Origin: Prevotellamassilia sp.
GTDB taxonomy: Bacteria; Bacteroidota; Bacteroidia; Bacteroidales; Bacteroidaceae
Reading direction: 5' to 3'
Assembly (NCBI GenBank): GCA_018383375.1
Contig: JAHAWW010000270.1
Span: 1 to 9,523, forward strand
Length of the DNA: 9,523 nucleotides
The stretch's first letter is position 1. Each line of letters opens with the position of its first letter. The translations under genes and the position numbers were made by a program. Positions 1 through 7,401 of this stretch are shown here, piece by piece. The notes beneath the pieces were generated by a model. That model saw only the letters and a program-made list of their open reading frames with translations. It ran no database searches and was not told the DNA's origin.

Positions 1-16
1 GATACCTTGCTTATGA

Positions 17-886
17 TTAGTGAGTGGCAGAGAAAGTCTGAACGATTGAGAAACCTACTTCGTCGAGGCTGAAGGTGAGGCGGTCGATCTTGTTGGTGTA
101 GTAGTTGTAAGCAATAACGGCGAGAGAACAGGTGGCGATACCAGAGGCGGTGTTTACAAGAGCCTCAGAGATACCGGTTGCAAGAGCGGTAGAGTCCGTA
201 CCACCGTCGCCGGCAGACATAGCCGAGAATGACTTGATCATACCGAGCACAGTACCGAACAGACCGGTCAGCGTACCGAGCGTTACGATAGTACCGATGA
301 TGGGAAGGTTTTCCTGCATCATAGGCATTTCGAGAGCGGTGGCCTCTTCAAGCTCTTTCTGGATGGCGAGGATTTTCTGCTCTTTGGTCAGAATGGTGTT
401 CTCTTCCATTTCTTTGTATTTCTTCAAGGTAGCGCCTACAACGTTGGCTACAGAACCGCGCTGCTTGTCGCAGAGTTGCTGAGCTTTAACGAGGTCGTTA
501 GCTTGGAGAGCCACTTTGATGTCGGACACGAACTTGGTGAGGCTGGTGCGGCCGTAAGCGTTGCGGATAGCGAAGTAACGCTCAATGGCGAAAGCAACTA
601 CAGAGAAGAGGAGGGTCCAGATGATAGGCACCACGAAACCACCCATATATACAGTACCGATGAGGCCTGCAGGCTCGATGGCTTCAGCGTCAGACAAGCA
701 AGCGAAAGCAGCGCCGATGTCACCTTTGAAGTTGCTGGCTGAACCGAATACGAAGAGATAGATTGCCACGGCGATAACGGCGCAGGCAATGATTACGAGA
801 AAACCGGATTTGATGCCGGTGAAACCTTTAGCTTGTTTCTTAGCTTTGGGAGCACCCTTGGGTGCAGTAGCATTTGTTGTTGCCAT
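17..886 (-). CDS. MotA/TolQ/ExbB-type proton channel protein
   Basis: This 289-residue inner-membrane protein belongs to the MotA/TolQ/ExbB proton channel family, whose members use proton flow to power TonB-dependent uptake, Tol envelope function or gliding and secretion motors. A Lys/Ala-rich cytoplasmic tail (residues 1-26) precedes a hydrophobic segment at about 28-48, and further membrane segments lie at about 81-103, 194-217 and 246-264. The conserved channel core is visible as GLFGTVLGMIKSF (208-220) followed by ISEALVNTASGI (239-250). The cytoplasmic loop (about 105-190) is charged and helical, as in ExbB and TolQ. The ATG at 886 is the only sensible start and lies about 100 bases downstream of a good promoter. 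In Bacteroidales such genes usually head clusters with ExbD-like partners. Only 16 bases remain to the window edge, so a partner downstream is inference. Family assignment is firm; the ExbB-versus-TolQ role is not settled. Confidence 0.93.
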   Translation of the reverse strand: MATTNATAPKGAPKAKKQAKGFTGIKSGFLVIIACAVIAVAIYLFVFGSASNFKGDIGAAFACLSDAEAIEPAGLIGTVYMGGFVVPIIWTLLFSVVAFAIERYFAIRNAYGRTSLTKFVSDIKVALQANDLVKAQQLCDKQRGSVANVVGATLKKYKEMEENTILTKEQKILAIQKELEEATALEMPMMQENLPIIGTIVTLGTLTGLFGTVLGMIKSFSAMSAGDGGTDSTALATGISEALVNTASGIATCSLAVIAYNYYTNKIDRLTFSLDEVGFSIVQTFSATH

Positions 887-990
887 TGTGTTAATAAGAT
901 TAAGTGTTTGAAGTATTTAGTTGTTTGATTTTGATAGTATTAGCGTTTTGATGACGTTGAAGTGCCATAAGCCTATGACGTACAACGAAG

Positions 991-1022
991 CAAAGATAAT
1001 TATTTATCTGTGCCACTACAAA
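991..1022 (-). promoter_or_regulatory. Bacteroides-type promoter of the ExbB/TolQ-like gene
   Basis: Read on the minus strand, TTTG (1022-1019) is followed after exactly 20 bases by TATCTTTG (998-991). This matches the Bacteroidetes consensus of a -33 TTTG and a -7 TAnnTTTG. Transcription should begin a few bases downstream, giving a leader of roughly 100 bases before the ATG at 886. A second -7-like element, TATATTTG at 1089-1082, has no matching TTTG at the right distance and is weaker. Confidence 0.7.
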
Positions 1023-1309
1023 CCGAATACATAAATTAACATTTGCCCAGCGCCACGTTTTGACAACTCGGCTTTTCAACGCAAATATAAAGACTTCGTT
1101 TGAAACTTGGCGCGCTTCGGCCGTTTTTTTGTGTATTTGGGCATGTAATGTCACATTTTTGTCACAATACCGAACCTTTTTAACTGTTTGATGGTGCTTG
1201 CCCAAGGGCAATCCTTGTATTCTTATACGGGTTTTATAAGTGAGAGAAAACGCTGCAACTGTACATTCAAGGCGTATAATTAGCTGAGTTTATCGATGGT
1301 TTGGTATGT

Positions 1310-1340
1310 AGAGTCGTGTCAAGCAACTCTGCACGACTCT
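1310..1340. repeat. 9-bp inverted repeat with 13-base loop
   Basis: AGAGTCGTG (1310-1318) is perfectly complementary to CACGACTCT (1332-1340). The motif ACTCTGCA also occurs twice as a direct repeat ten bases apart (1326-1333 and 1336-1343), so the loop and right arm overlap a short tandem repeat. No T-run follows on either strand, so it is not a standard intrinsic terminator. It could be a protein-binding site or a structured part of an untranslated region; its function is unknown. Confidence 0.5.
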
Positions 1341-1414
1341 GCATTGACTCACCGCTTACACCAAGCGTCTCCGAAAGGGCAGCAAAGTGGTGGGTGTGAT
1401 ATACCATAGAAACA

Positions 1415-1449
1415 TAAAAAAACTCGCCGACCAACTGAGGGGCGGCGAG
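1415..1449 (-). terminator. Intrinsic terminator of purA
   Basis: On the minus strand a perfect 7-bp stem, CTCGCCG (1449-1443) with CGGCGAG (1429-1423) around a 13-base loop, is followed directly by seven T residues (1422-1416). It lies about 93 bases after the purA stop codon. An additional perfect 8-bp pair, TACCATAG/CTATGGTA (1402-1409 with 1451-1458), encloses the whole element, including the T-run. Confidence 0.85.
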
Positions 1450-1542
1450 GCTATGGTAAAACAGAAGGGTCGTTCTGAGGCTTTCCTCGGATTAGGTCGC
1501 GCGGATTGCTTTGATTTGTTCAGAGTTGCCCTTGCTTTAGGT

Positions 1543-2811
1543 TTATCTTATGATGGTGGCTTCTCGGTCGGGGCTTACCGATATGATTTTGATAGGCGTA
1601 GCTGTGGCCTTCTCAATATAAGCAATGTAGTCTTTGAAGGCCTGGGGCAATGCCTCTTCGCTGCGGATGTCGGACAGTGGAGTTTTCCAACCGGGCACTT
1701 CCTCATAGACAGCTTCCCAACCCTCTGTGTCGTAGGGCATTTCGGTAGTCACTTCGTCGCCTTTTTTGTAGGCTGTGCACACCTTAATCGTGTCGAATCC
1801 ATCGAGCACGTCGCCCTTCATCATCACGAGATCGGTGACACCATTAATCATAATGGCATATTTCAAGGCCACGAGGTCGAGCCATCCGCAGCGGCGGTTG
1901 CGTCCGGTCACGGCGCCGTATTCGTTGCCGATGTGGCGGATGGTGTCGCCAGTCTCATCAAACAGTTCCACTGGGAACGGACCGCTACCCACTCGGGTGC
2001 TGTAGGCTTTGAAGATGCCGAAGATGTGCCCGATTGTGTTGGGGGCTACGCCGAGACCGGTGCAGACGCCGCCCGACGTGGTGCTTGAAGACGACACGAA
2101 GGGATAGGTGCCGTGGTCAATATCAAGGAGCGAGCCTTGTGCGCCTTCGGCCAAGACGTTTTTGCCTTCGGCCAGGCAGCGGTTTATCTCAAACTCAGTG
2201 TTGGTCAGGTGGAAGCGCTTCATATATTCCACACCTTCTTTCCACACCTTTTCCTCTTCGGTGATGTCGAAGTCGGTGTAGTTGAGGTCTTTCAATATTT
2301 GCAGGTGGCGTGCCTTTAAGGCCTCGTATTTTGCCTCAAAGTTTTCGAGGATGTCGCCCACTCTCAGGCCGATGCGGGCAGCCTTGTCGCTGTAGGTCGG
2401 ACCGATGCCTTTGCCCGTGGTGCCTACTTTGCTCTTGCCTTTGGCTGCCTCGTAGGCTCTGTCAAGCACGCGGTGGGTGGGCAGGATGAGGTGGGCGCGG
2501 CGGCTGATATGCAAGCGGTCGGTCAGTGTGTAGCCGGCCGTTTCAAGTTCGCGGGCCTCGGCCATAAACAGGTCGGGGGCAATGACGCAACCGTTGCCGA
2601 TGATGTTGATTTTGCCTTCGTCGAAGATGCCTGAGGGGATGGAGCGCAAGACAAACTTCTTACCGTCGAAGATAATGGTGTGTCCGGCGTTGGGACCGCC
2701 GGCGAAGCGGGCCACAACGTCATAGCGCGGGGTGAAGAAGTCCACCACCTTGCCTTTGCCTTCGTCACCGAAGACGATGCCCAACAGGGCGTCAACTGTT
2801 CCTTTTGCCAT
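1543..2811 (-). CDS. purA: Adenylosuccinate synthetase
   Basis: PurA catalyses the GTP-dependent joining of IMP and aspartate to adenylosuccinate, the first committed step from IMP to AMP, in the cytoplasm. The 422-residue length fits the family (about 420-430). The phosphate-binding loop GDEGKGK lies at residues 15-21, with the expected catalytic Asp16 and His44 (in GGPNAGHT). IMP-binding GTTGKGIGPTYSDKAAR is at 130-146, EGAQGSLLDIDHGTYPF at 222-238, VGSGPFP at 274-280 and TGRNRRCGWLD at 302-312. All diagnostic motifs are intact, so the enzyme should be active. The ATG at 2811 gives the usual MAKGTVDALLGIVFGDEG beginning. It is separated by about 200 bases from the upstream GHL10-type gene, has its own -7-like promoter element, and ends in a clear terminator, so it is probably a single-gene transcription unit. 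Confidence 0.98.
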   Translation of the reverse strand: MAKGTVDALLGIVFGDEGKGKVVDFFTPRYDVVARFAGGPNAGHTIIFDGKKFVLRSIPSGIFDEGKINIIGNGCVIAPDLFMAEARELETAGYTLTDRLHISRRAHLILPTHRVLDRAYEAAKGKSKVGTTGKGIGPTYSDKAARIGLRVGDILENFEAKYEALKARHLQILKDLNYTDFDITEEEKVWKEGVEYMKRFHLTNTEFEINRCLAEGKNVLAEGAQGSLLDIDHGTYPFVSSSSTTSGGVCTGLGVAPNTIGHIFGIFKAYSTRVGSGPFPVELFDETGDTIRHIGNEYGAVTGRNRRCGWLDLVALKYAIMINGVTDLVMMKGDVLDGFDTIKVCTAYKKGDEVTTEMPYDTEGWEAVYEEVPGWKTPLSDIRSEEALPQAFKDYIAYIEKATATPIKIISVSPDREATIIR

Positions 2812-2922
2812 GATATGTCTGTCGTTTTTTTGATTTCAATAATGTGGGTGAATGGCTCGTTGATGCTTGTTGCCGAAGTTTCAGTCTGGTTTTCAGACGC
2901 ATTTTCAAGGCCATAAACCACG

Positions 2923-2930
2923 CAAAGATA
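2923..2930 (-). promoter_or_regulatory. Probable -7 element of the purA promoter
   Basis: On the minus strand TATCTTTG (2930-2923) is an exact match to the Bacteroidetes -7 consensus TAnnTTTG. It lies about 110 bases before the purA ATG. No TTTG is found 19-21 bases upstream, so the -33 part is weak. The resulting leader of about 100 bases contains a small hairpin, GTCTG-AAAAC-CAGAC (2898-2884). No known purine riboswitch was recognised. Confidence 0.5.
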
Positions 2931-3015
2931 TGTTTTTTCCGCGATATGGCCCTCCTGTGTGTCTAAAAATCAACTTTGTGTGCCGTCTTTGCTGCTATAT
3001 GAGGCCCCAATCGAC

Positions 3016-4734
3016 TTATTGCGGCATTCTTCTGAAAAACATAATGCGTCGGCTCAGACCTTTTTGGCCCAGTGTACGTAACTCGTAACTGCCCGGCTTC
3101 AGGCGGCGAAGGTCGACCTGGCGTGCCATTGGCTGTGTGAGCAAGGCTCTGCCGCTCAGGTCACACACCATTACAAATGGCGCCTTTTCCACGCTGTCGG
3201 GCAGGGTGAGGCGGTCGTGGCAGACGGTGATAGGGCTGTGTATGTTAGTCTGTGTGTCGTCGCCGTGGCTCACATCGGGCAGTGGCGACTCATTGCCGTA
3301 GGCGTCGACAGCCGTCACCACATAGCGGTCGGCCATCTGTTCGGGCAGGGTGGGGCAGAAGTCGAATGCTGTGGTGTCCAGACGTGTGGCCAACAGTACA
3401 GGGCCGCGCTGGCCGGCCGACTCGTTAATGCGATAGACATTATAGCTCACGGGCACATCTATGTCATTGTCTTTCACCCGCTTCCATGTGAGTTTGACTG
3501 TCCAGTTTTCGGTGGTCTGTGCCACTTGTGGCGTCGGCGGAGCCACGCTGTCGAGCCAAGTCATGGGCGGCAATTTGGCCGGTTGGCGGTAGAAACTCTT
3601 TTGTAGGTAGTCGTAAAGTCCTTTGACGTTGTCTGTGAGAAATCGGCTTCTGAAGTGGGCACTGCCACCGATGTGGAGTTGGCGGGTGAAGTGGAGTTGA
3701 CGGGTGATGACTGACAGCGGCCAGTTTTTTTCTTTTTCGCTCAAGAAATAAATGCCCAGCCCCGGTACGACGGGTTTCCCGGTTGATGTTTCTTGCCAGT
3801 CTTGGGCGAAGGGATAGAAGTGCCGCCCGTCGAAATACATCATCGGAAAGAGCATGTCCATAAGTCCCTCGGCCAGCCATGCCTGCGCATCTTGCCAAAC
3901 AGCGTCGCGGGCGTTCCAGCCATAGCTGCTCTGTCGCGGCAGGTCGGCTCTTTTGCCCACGGGCGAGCAACTCATTTTTATCCAAGGCCTTACGGCTTTG
4001 ACGCGTTCATGTATTTTCCTCACCACACGTGTCACGTTGTCGCGTCGCCAATCGGCCACGGGTTTGCCGCCGCCATATTTGGCGTAGGTCTTGCGGTCGT
4101 TCCACGGGATGGACTGTTCGGGATAGCGGATATAGTCGAGGTGAATGCCGTCAACGTCATAGTTTTTTGCCACCTCTTCGCAGAGTCGTGCCAGATAGTC
4201 GGCCGTTTCGGGCACGCCGGGGTCCATCATCCACTGGTCGCCACAGAGGCGGCACAGGCCGGGTTGTTTTTGGGCTATGCCTTGTCGGCCCAGACTTTTC
4301 ATGGCTTTGGCGTTGCCTATGGGGAAGGCCACCATCCATGCGTGCAGTTCCATGCCTCGGCGGTGGCACTCTTTGATGGCGAAGGCCAATGGGTCAAAGG
4401 TCGGCGCCTTGCCGGCGGTGCCGGTGAATATGGCGTCCCAAGGCTCAATGGCCGAGGAGTAGGCCGTGGTGCCACGCAGTCGGGCCTGAAAGAGCACGGT
4501 GTTGATGCCGGCGGCTTGCAGTTGGTCGAGGATTTGGCAGAGCGCTTTCTGTTGGGCCTCGGCTTGCTGGGTGGTGCGTGCCGGTCGTGCCGGCCAGTCC
4601 AGTCCGCTGTATGTGGTGATCCACACGGCCCTCACTTCATATTGGGGCTGTGGCTGACTTAAATTCAAAAGGTCTTGGGCTTTGGTCTGAACCAGTCCGA
4701 CCAAGAGGAGTAGGCTGCAAATGGCTTTTTGCAT
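3016..4734 (-). CDS. GHL10-type glycoside hydrolase-like protein
   Basis: This secreted protein resembles the glycosyl-hydrolase-like 10 family (GHL10, DUF187; YngK-like), predicted TIM-barrel enzymes acting on polysaccharide or cell-wall material; the substrate is unknown. The preferred start (ATG at 4734, 572 residues) opens with a signal peptide, MQKAICSLLLLVGLVQTKAQ; a longer frame from 4794 would overlap the preceding gene and bury that signal. Family signatures include VRAVWITTYSGLDWP (34-48), FDPLAFAIKECHRRGMELHAW (113-133), DVDGIHLDYIRYP (193-205) and LMDMLFPMMYFD (291-302). An Fn3-like module follows at about 398-488 (YNVYR, YVVTAVDAYGNES). The last ~70 residues (VCDLSGRALL at 523-532, VDLRRLKPGSYELR at 540-553, RRIMFFRR at 562-569) resemble a type IX secretion sorting domain. 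It lies 10 bases after the TPR gene and is the last gene of the five-gene cluster. Confidence 0.88.
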   Translation of the reverse strand: MQKAICSLLLLVGLVQTKAQDLLNLSQPQPQYEVRAVWITTYSGLDWPARPARTTQQAEAQQKALCQILDQLQAAGINTVLFQARLRGTTAYSSAIEPWDAIFTGTAGKAPTFDPLAFAIKECHRRGMELHAWMVAFPIGNAKAMKSLGRQGIAQKQPGLCRLCGDQWMMDPGVPETADYLARLCEEVAKNYDVDGIHLDYIRYPEQSIPWNDRKTYAKYGGGKPVADWRRDNVTRVVRKIHERVKAVRPWIKMSCSPVGKRADLPRQSSYGWNARDAVWQDAQAWLAEGLMDMLFPMMYFDGRHFYPFAQDWQETSTGKPVVPGLGIYFLSEKEKNWPLSVITRQLHFTRQLHIGGSAHFRSRFLTDNVKGLYDYLQKSFYRQPAKLPPMTWLDSVAPPTPQVAQTTENWTVKLTWKRVKDNDIDVPVSYNVYRINESAGQRGPVLLATRLDTTAFDFCPTLPEQMADRYVVTAVDAYGNESPLPDVSHGDDTQTNIHSPITVCHDRLTLPDSVEKAPFVMVCDLSGRALLTQPMARQVDLRRLKPGSYELRTLGQKGLSRRIMFFRRMPQ

Positions 4735-4744
4735 AAGTGTGTGT

Positions 4745-5689
4745 CTATTTACGGGCTTCGCGTAGCAGGGCTGTGATTTCGCCGCGCGGCACACCGAGTT
4801 TCACGGCCTTCTCCAAATCGGTCTGTGCCGCTTCGCGTTTGTTGAGTTTCAGTTTTACGCGCGCGCGTAATATATATAATGAGGGATTGTCGGCTTGCAG
4901 GCGTATGAGGGTGTCGTAGTCGGCTTCGGCCAGGTAGTATTGTTCCATTCGGTTGAGCAGTGCGGCGCGTGCTGCCAGACCGTCGGTGTTTTGAGGGTGT
5001 GAGTCCACGAAGAGATTGAGTTGTTCGAGCGCCTTCTTGGGTTGTCCGGTCTCTTCGAGGATGCCTGCCAGCAACAAAATGGCACTTTGGTTGTCGGGGT
5101 CGGCTCGCAGGATGTCTTCAAGATCTTGGCGGGCTTTTTCCGGGTATTTGTTTTTTGTGTGAATGGCTGCGCGAAGAAAGCGGTATTGCCTGCCGAGCGG
5201 CGTCGTGGCTTTCTCTTCGTCCACCAGTGCGTTGCAATCGTCTTCGGCCGCTTTGAGGCTTCCCGTCTCATAATAACACACGGCGCGGCCATAGCGTGCA
5301 TTGGGGCTGTCGGGCTTTTGTTTCAGCGTTTCGGCAAAGTGGTCCACAGCCTCTCGGTATCTTCCCTGTGCGAGTCTGATTTCGCCCAATTTTTCGTGCA
5401 CCAGATAGTTGCCCGGAGCCTCCGGACGGGTTTTGAGTGCCTTTTGGAGTAGCAGTGCCGCCTTGTCGAGCGAGTCTTCGTGCAGGGCGTTGAGTGCGCG
5501 CCGCATGTGGTCGACATAGGCCAGTGAGTCAGCCTTGGCCCGTGCCTTAATGCCCAGTTCTTCTTTATAGTCTTCGGTCGTTTTGGCCCTTATGGCCCCG
5601 TCTTTGAGGTCGATGACCGTCTGTGCCTGCATCAATGTGGCGAGACAGAGGGCGATGCAGAGCATAGTCTGCCGGAGGCGTCTATTCAT
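4745..5689 (-). CDS. Secreted or periplasmic TPR-repeat protein
   Basis: This 314-residue protein has an N-terminal signal peptide, ending near MQAQ (20-23), followed by a series of tetratricopeptide repeats from about residue 60 to 300. Recognisable TPR helices include NYLVHEKLGEIRLAQGRYREA (split across 94-114), ARYGRAVCYYETGSLKAAE (131-149), SAILLLAGILEETGQPKKAL (202-221) and YILRARVKLKLNKREAAQT (272-290). Such solenoids mediate protein-protein contacts; no catalytic domain is present. The signal peptide places it in the periplasm, where it could scaffold envelope or surface assembly. It starts 8 bases after the lipoprotein gene and ends 10 bases before the GHL10-type gene, which indicates co-transcription with both. 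The partner is unknown; link to the neighbouring surface proteins is inferred from position. Confidence 0.87.
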   Translation of the reverse strand: MNRRLRQTMLCIALCLATLMQAQTVIDLKDGAIRAKTTEDYKEELGIKARAKADSLAYVDHMRRALNALHEDSLDKAALLLQKALKTRPEAPGNYLVHEKLGEIRLAQGRYREAVDHFAETLKQKPDSPNARYGRAVCYYETGSLKAAEDDCNALVDEEKATTPLGRQYRFLRAAIHTKNKYPEKARQDLEDILRADPDNQSAILLLAGILEETGQPKKALEQLNLFVDSHPQNTDGLAARAALLNRMEQYYLAEADYDTLIRLQADNPSLYILRARVKLKLNKREAAQTDLEKAVKLGVPRGEITALLREARK

Positions 5690-5697
5690 GTGTCAAT

Positions 5698-6063
5698 TCA
5701 GGGTATGGTGAAGAGGATGGTGTCGCCGTATGTGGTGCCGACGCCGTTTTGGGCGAAGGCCACGGCGTAATATTGGCCACTGCCGAGCGAGTCGGTTGCG
5801 GCGGTGAAATCGGCCGTGGGGGCTTCGGCCGTTGTTTTGGCTCTCAGCGTGTCGTTGCCATAGGCAAAGCCGCAGGCGGTGAGGTCGCTGTTGGGCGAGG
5901 CCGTGACGCGGGCAGAGAGCAAGGCACGGTGGCCTTCGATGGTGGCTCCCAGTGTCTCCACGGTTGGGGCAAAAGGCTGTTCGTCTGAGCGGTCCACGGG
6001 GTTGCAAGCCGTGGTCAGTCCCAGTGTGACGATGAGCGAAAAAAGGCCAACGGGATGTTTCAT
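5698..6063 (-). CDS. Small Fn3-like lipoprotein
   Basis: The 121-residue product begins with a short signal and a lipobox-like LTTAC, with the lipidated cysteine expected at residue 20. The Leu sits one place further from the Cys than in the classical motif, which is tolerated in Bacteroidetes. The residues after Cys (NPVDRSDEQ) are acidic, as in signals that send Bacteroidetes lipoproteins to the cell surface. The remainder (33-121) matches the pattern of fibronectin-III-like repeats common in Bacteroidales surface lipoproteins: PTVETLGATIEG, then LTACGFAYGND (61-71), then QYYAVAFAQNGVGTTYGDTI (97-116). A single repeat is present, so it is a minimal member. It lies 20 bases after tilS and 8 bases before the TPR gene. 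No enzymatic function is evident; a binding or structural role is inferred. Confidence 0.85.
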   Translation of the reverse strand: MKHPVGLFSLIVTLGLTTACNPVDRSDEQPFAPTVETLGATIEGHRALLSARVTASPNSDLTACGFAYGNDTLRAKTTAEAPTADFTAATDSLGSGQYYAVAFAQNGVGTTYGDTILFTIP

Positions 6064-6083
6064 GATAGGTGTGTCGTAGGAGT

Positions 6084-7391
6084 TTATGTCAAAGTCAGCT
6101 TCACAATTCGGCGCGTTTTGGCGGTCACGGCCACACGGTGGTCTATGCGGTGGCCGGCGAGCCAGACGATGCCCTCAGTGTCGCAGACCACGCCCACCCA
6201 GGCCCTTTCGGTGGCCGTGAGGTGGCGGTCGGTGAGGAAGTCGCTCACAAGCCTCGAGCCTTTCATGCCGAAAGGCCTGAAGCGGTCGCCTTCTTGCAGG
6301 GCGCGATAGATGAGCGGACCGTTGAGGCAATCGGCGTCGACGATGGCCTCTGTCGGTGGCGTTTTGAGTGAGTCAATCTCATCGCGTGTTGTTTCGTGGC
6401 AGTCGATTTGGCAACCGTCGGGCAGTGTCTGGGCGCCGTTGGTCTGCAAAACCACGGGCGCGAACTGCGGCGGACGCAATGTGGCCTCAATGCGACCATG
6501 GCGTGAGGTGACGACATATTGGGCTGTTTCAAACCGGGCACGTGTTGTCTTCAAGCTGTCTTGTCTGAGGGCCTCCGTTTCGGCCGGTGTCAAGCCCAGT
6601 CGCTGCAAGGCGTCGTAGTGAGCTTGTAGCGTCAGGTCGGTTTTTTCCCAATACCATCCGTGGCTTTGGCGATGGGCCAGACGGTCGAAAGTTTCAGCCA
6701 CGGCGTGGTCGTAGGCCTCTTCGGCGGCCCGGAGTTTGCGCATGTCGGCCCGGAGCGTCTTCACCACGGCGGGGTTGAGCTGTTGGAGCAGGGGCATCAC
6801 TTCGTGGCGGATGAGATTGCGTTTGAAAGCCGTGTCGGCATTTGAAGAGTCGCAGACGTAGGGTTGCCGGTGTTGGTCCAGATAGTCTGTCACCATTTGT
6901 CGGCTCACGTCGAGTAGCGGTCTCACCACCTTGTCGCGGCGGTAGGCCATGCCGGTGAGTCCGTGAATGCCTGTGCCGCGCACCAGATTGAGCAGGAGCG
7001 TCTCGGCATCGTCGTCTTGGTGGTGTCCCACGCAGACCACCTCGAGGCCACGCTCATTGATGAGTCGTTCAAACCACGCATAGCGCAGTCGGCGTGCTGC
7101 CATCTCAATGCTTTCGCCGTGGGCCTTGGCTTCGGCCTGTGTGTTGAAGTGGCAGACGTGTAGCCGAATGGCCAACCTCTCGGTCAGTTCCCGGCAGAAA
7201 GCCTCGTCGCGGTCGCTCTCGCGGCCTCGCAGGTGAAAGTTGCAGTGGGCCGCCTCAATGTGGTAGCCCAGTTCGTGCAGAGCCAGCAGCAAAGCCACCG
7301 AGTCGGGTCCGCCGCTCAGTGCCACCAATGCGCCACCGTCCTGACGGAGCAGGCCGTGTGTGGCAATGGTTGCTTTGACTTGCTCAATCAT
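6084..7391 (-). CDS. tilS: tRNA(Ile)-lysidine synthetase
   Basis: TilS uses ATP and lysine to convert cytidine 34 of the minor tRNA-Ile (CAU) into lysidine, so that it reads AUA and is charged with isoleucine; it is normally essential. The 435-residue product from the ATG at 7391 has the N-type PP-loop ATPase motif SGGPDS at 26-31. It also carries the HHQDDDAETLLLNLVRGTGIHGLTGM signature (123-148, beginning HHQDDDAE), NLIRHEVMPLL (192-202), and the C-terminal TilS domain with RPFGMKGS (372-379) and WLAGHRIDHR (48 residues further on). A longer frame to 7451 would overlap the upstream gene by about 50 bases and adds an uncharacteristic extension, so the shorter start is preferred. The gene follows the radical SAM stop by 10 bases, which suggests coupled expression. 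Confidence 0.96.
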   Translation of the reverse strand: MIEQVKATIATHGLLRQDGGALVALSGGPDSVALLLALHELGYHIEAAHCNFHLRGRESDRDEAFCRELTERLAIRLHVCHFNTQAEAKAHGESIEMAARRLRYAWFERLINERGLEVVCVGHHQDDDAETLLLNLVRGTGIHGLTGMAYRRDKVVRPLLDVSRQMVTDYLDQHRQPYVCDSSNADTAFKRNLIRHEVMPLLQQLNPAVVKTLRADMRKLRAAEEAYDHAVAETFDRLAHRQSHGWYWEKTDLTLQAHYDALQRLGLTPAETEALRQDSLKTTRARFETAQYVVTSRHGRIEATLRPPQFAPVVLQTNGAQTLPDGCQIDCHETTRDEIDSLKTPPTEAIVDADCLNGPLIYRALQEGDRFRPFGMKGSRLVSDFLTDRHLTATERAWVGVVCDTEGIVWLAGHRIDHRVAVTAKTRRIVKLTLT

Positions 7392-7401
7392 AGAGACCAC
7401 A

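Larger units (their letters stand above)
887..1542. other. Intergenic region between purA and the channel gene
   Basis: These 656 bases separate the end of purA from the start of the channel gene. They hold the channel gene promoter (991-1022), a weaker -7-like site (1082-1089), a small palindrome-like element TTGCC-CAAG-GGCAA (1198-1211), a 9-bp inverted repeat (1310-1340), a 5-bp hairpin (1353-1367), and the purA terminator (1415-1449). Open frames here, such as one at 900-1211 on the minus strand, run through the promoter and have no protein-like composition. No tRNA or known riboswitch was recognised. Confidence 0.6.

Noticed and set aside
900..1211. Minus-strand open frame of 103 codons upstream of the channel gene
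   Set aside because: It covers the channel gene promoter and leader, has no domain or signal, and its composition looks random.
1387..2088. Plus-strand open frame of 233 codons opposite purA
   Set aside because: It is the antisense of an intact purA and begins in the terminator; the sequence is a shadow of the conserved gene.
2523..2921. Frame from a GTG in the purA leader that overlaps purA
   Set aside because: Its start lies next to the -7 box, before the expected transcript start, and it reads purA out of frame.
2812..2922. Purine riboswitch or other known riboswitch in the purA leader
   Set aside because: Only one 5-bp hairpin is visible and no conserved aptamer core was recognised.
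3673..3708. 18-bp near-perfect in-frame duplication in the GHL10-type gene, giving RQLH twice
   Set aside because: The repeated residues fit the expected helix without an obvious insertion, so chance similarity is as likely as a recent duplication.
3793..4662. Plus-strand open frame of 289 codons opposite the GHL10-type gene
   Set aside because: The opposite strand has family motifs, a signal peptide and operon spacing; this frame has none and reflects GC-rich codon bias.
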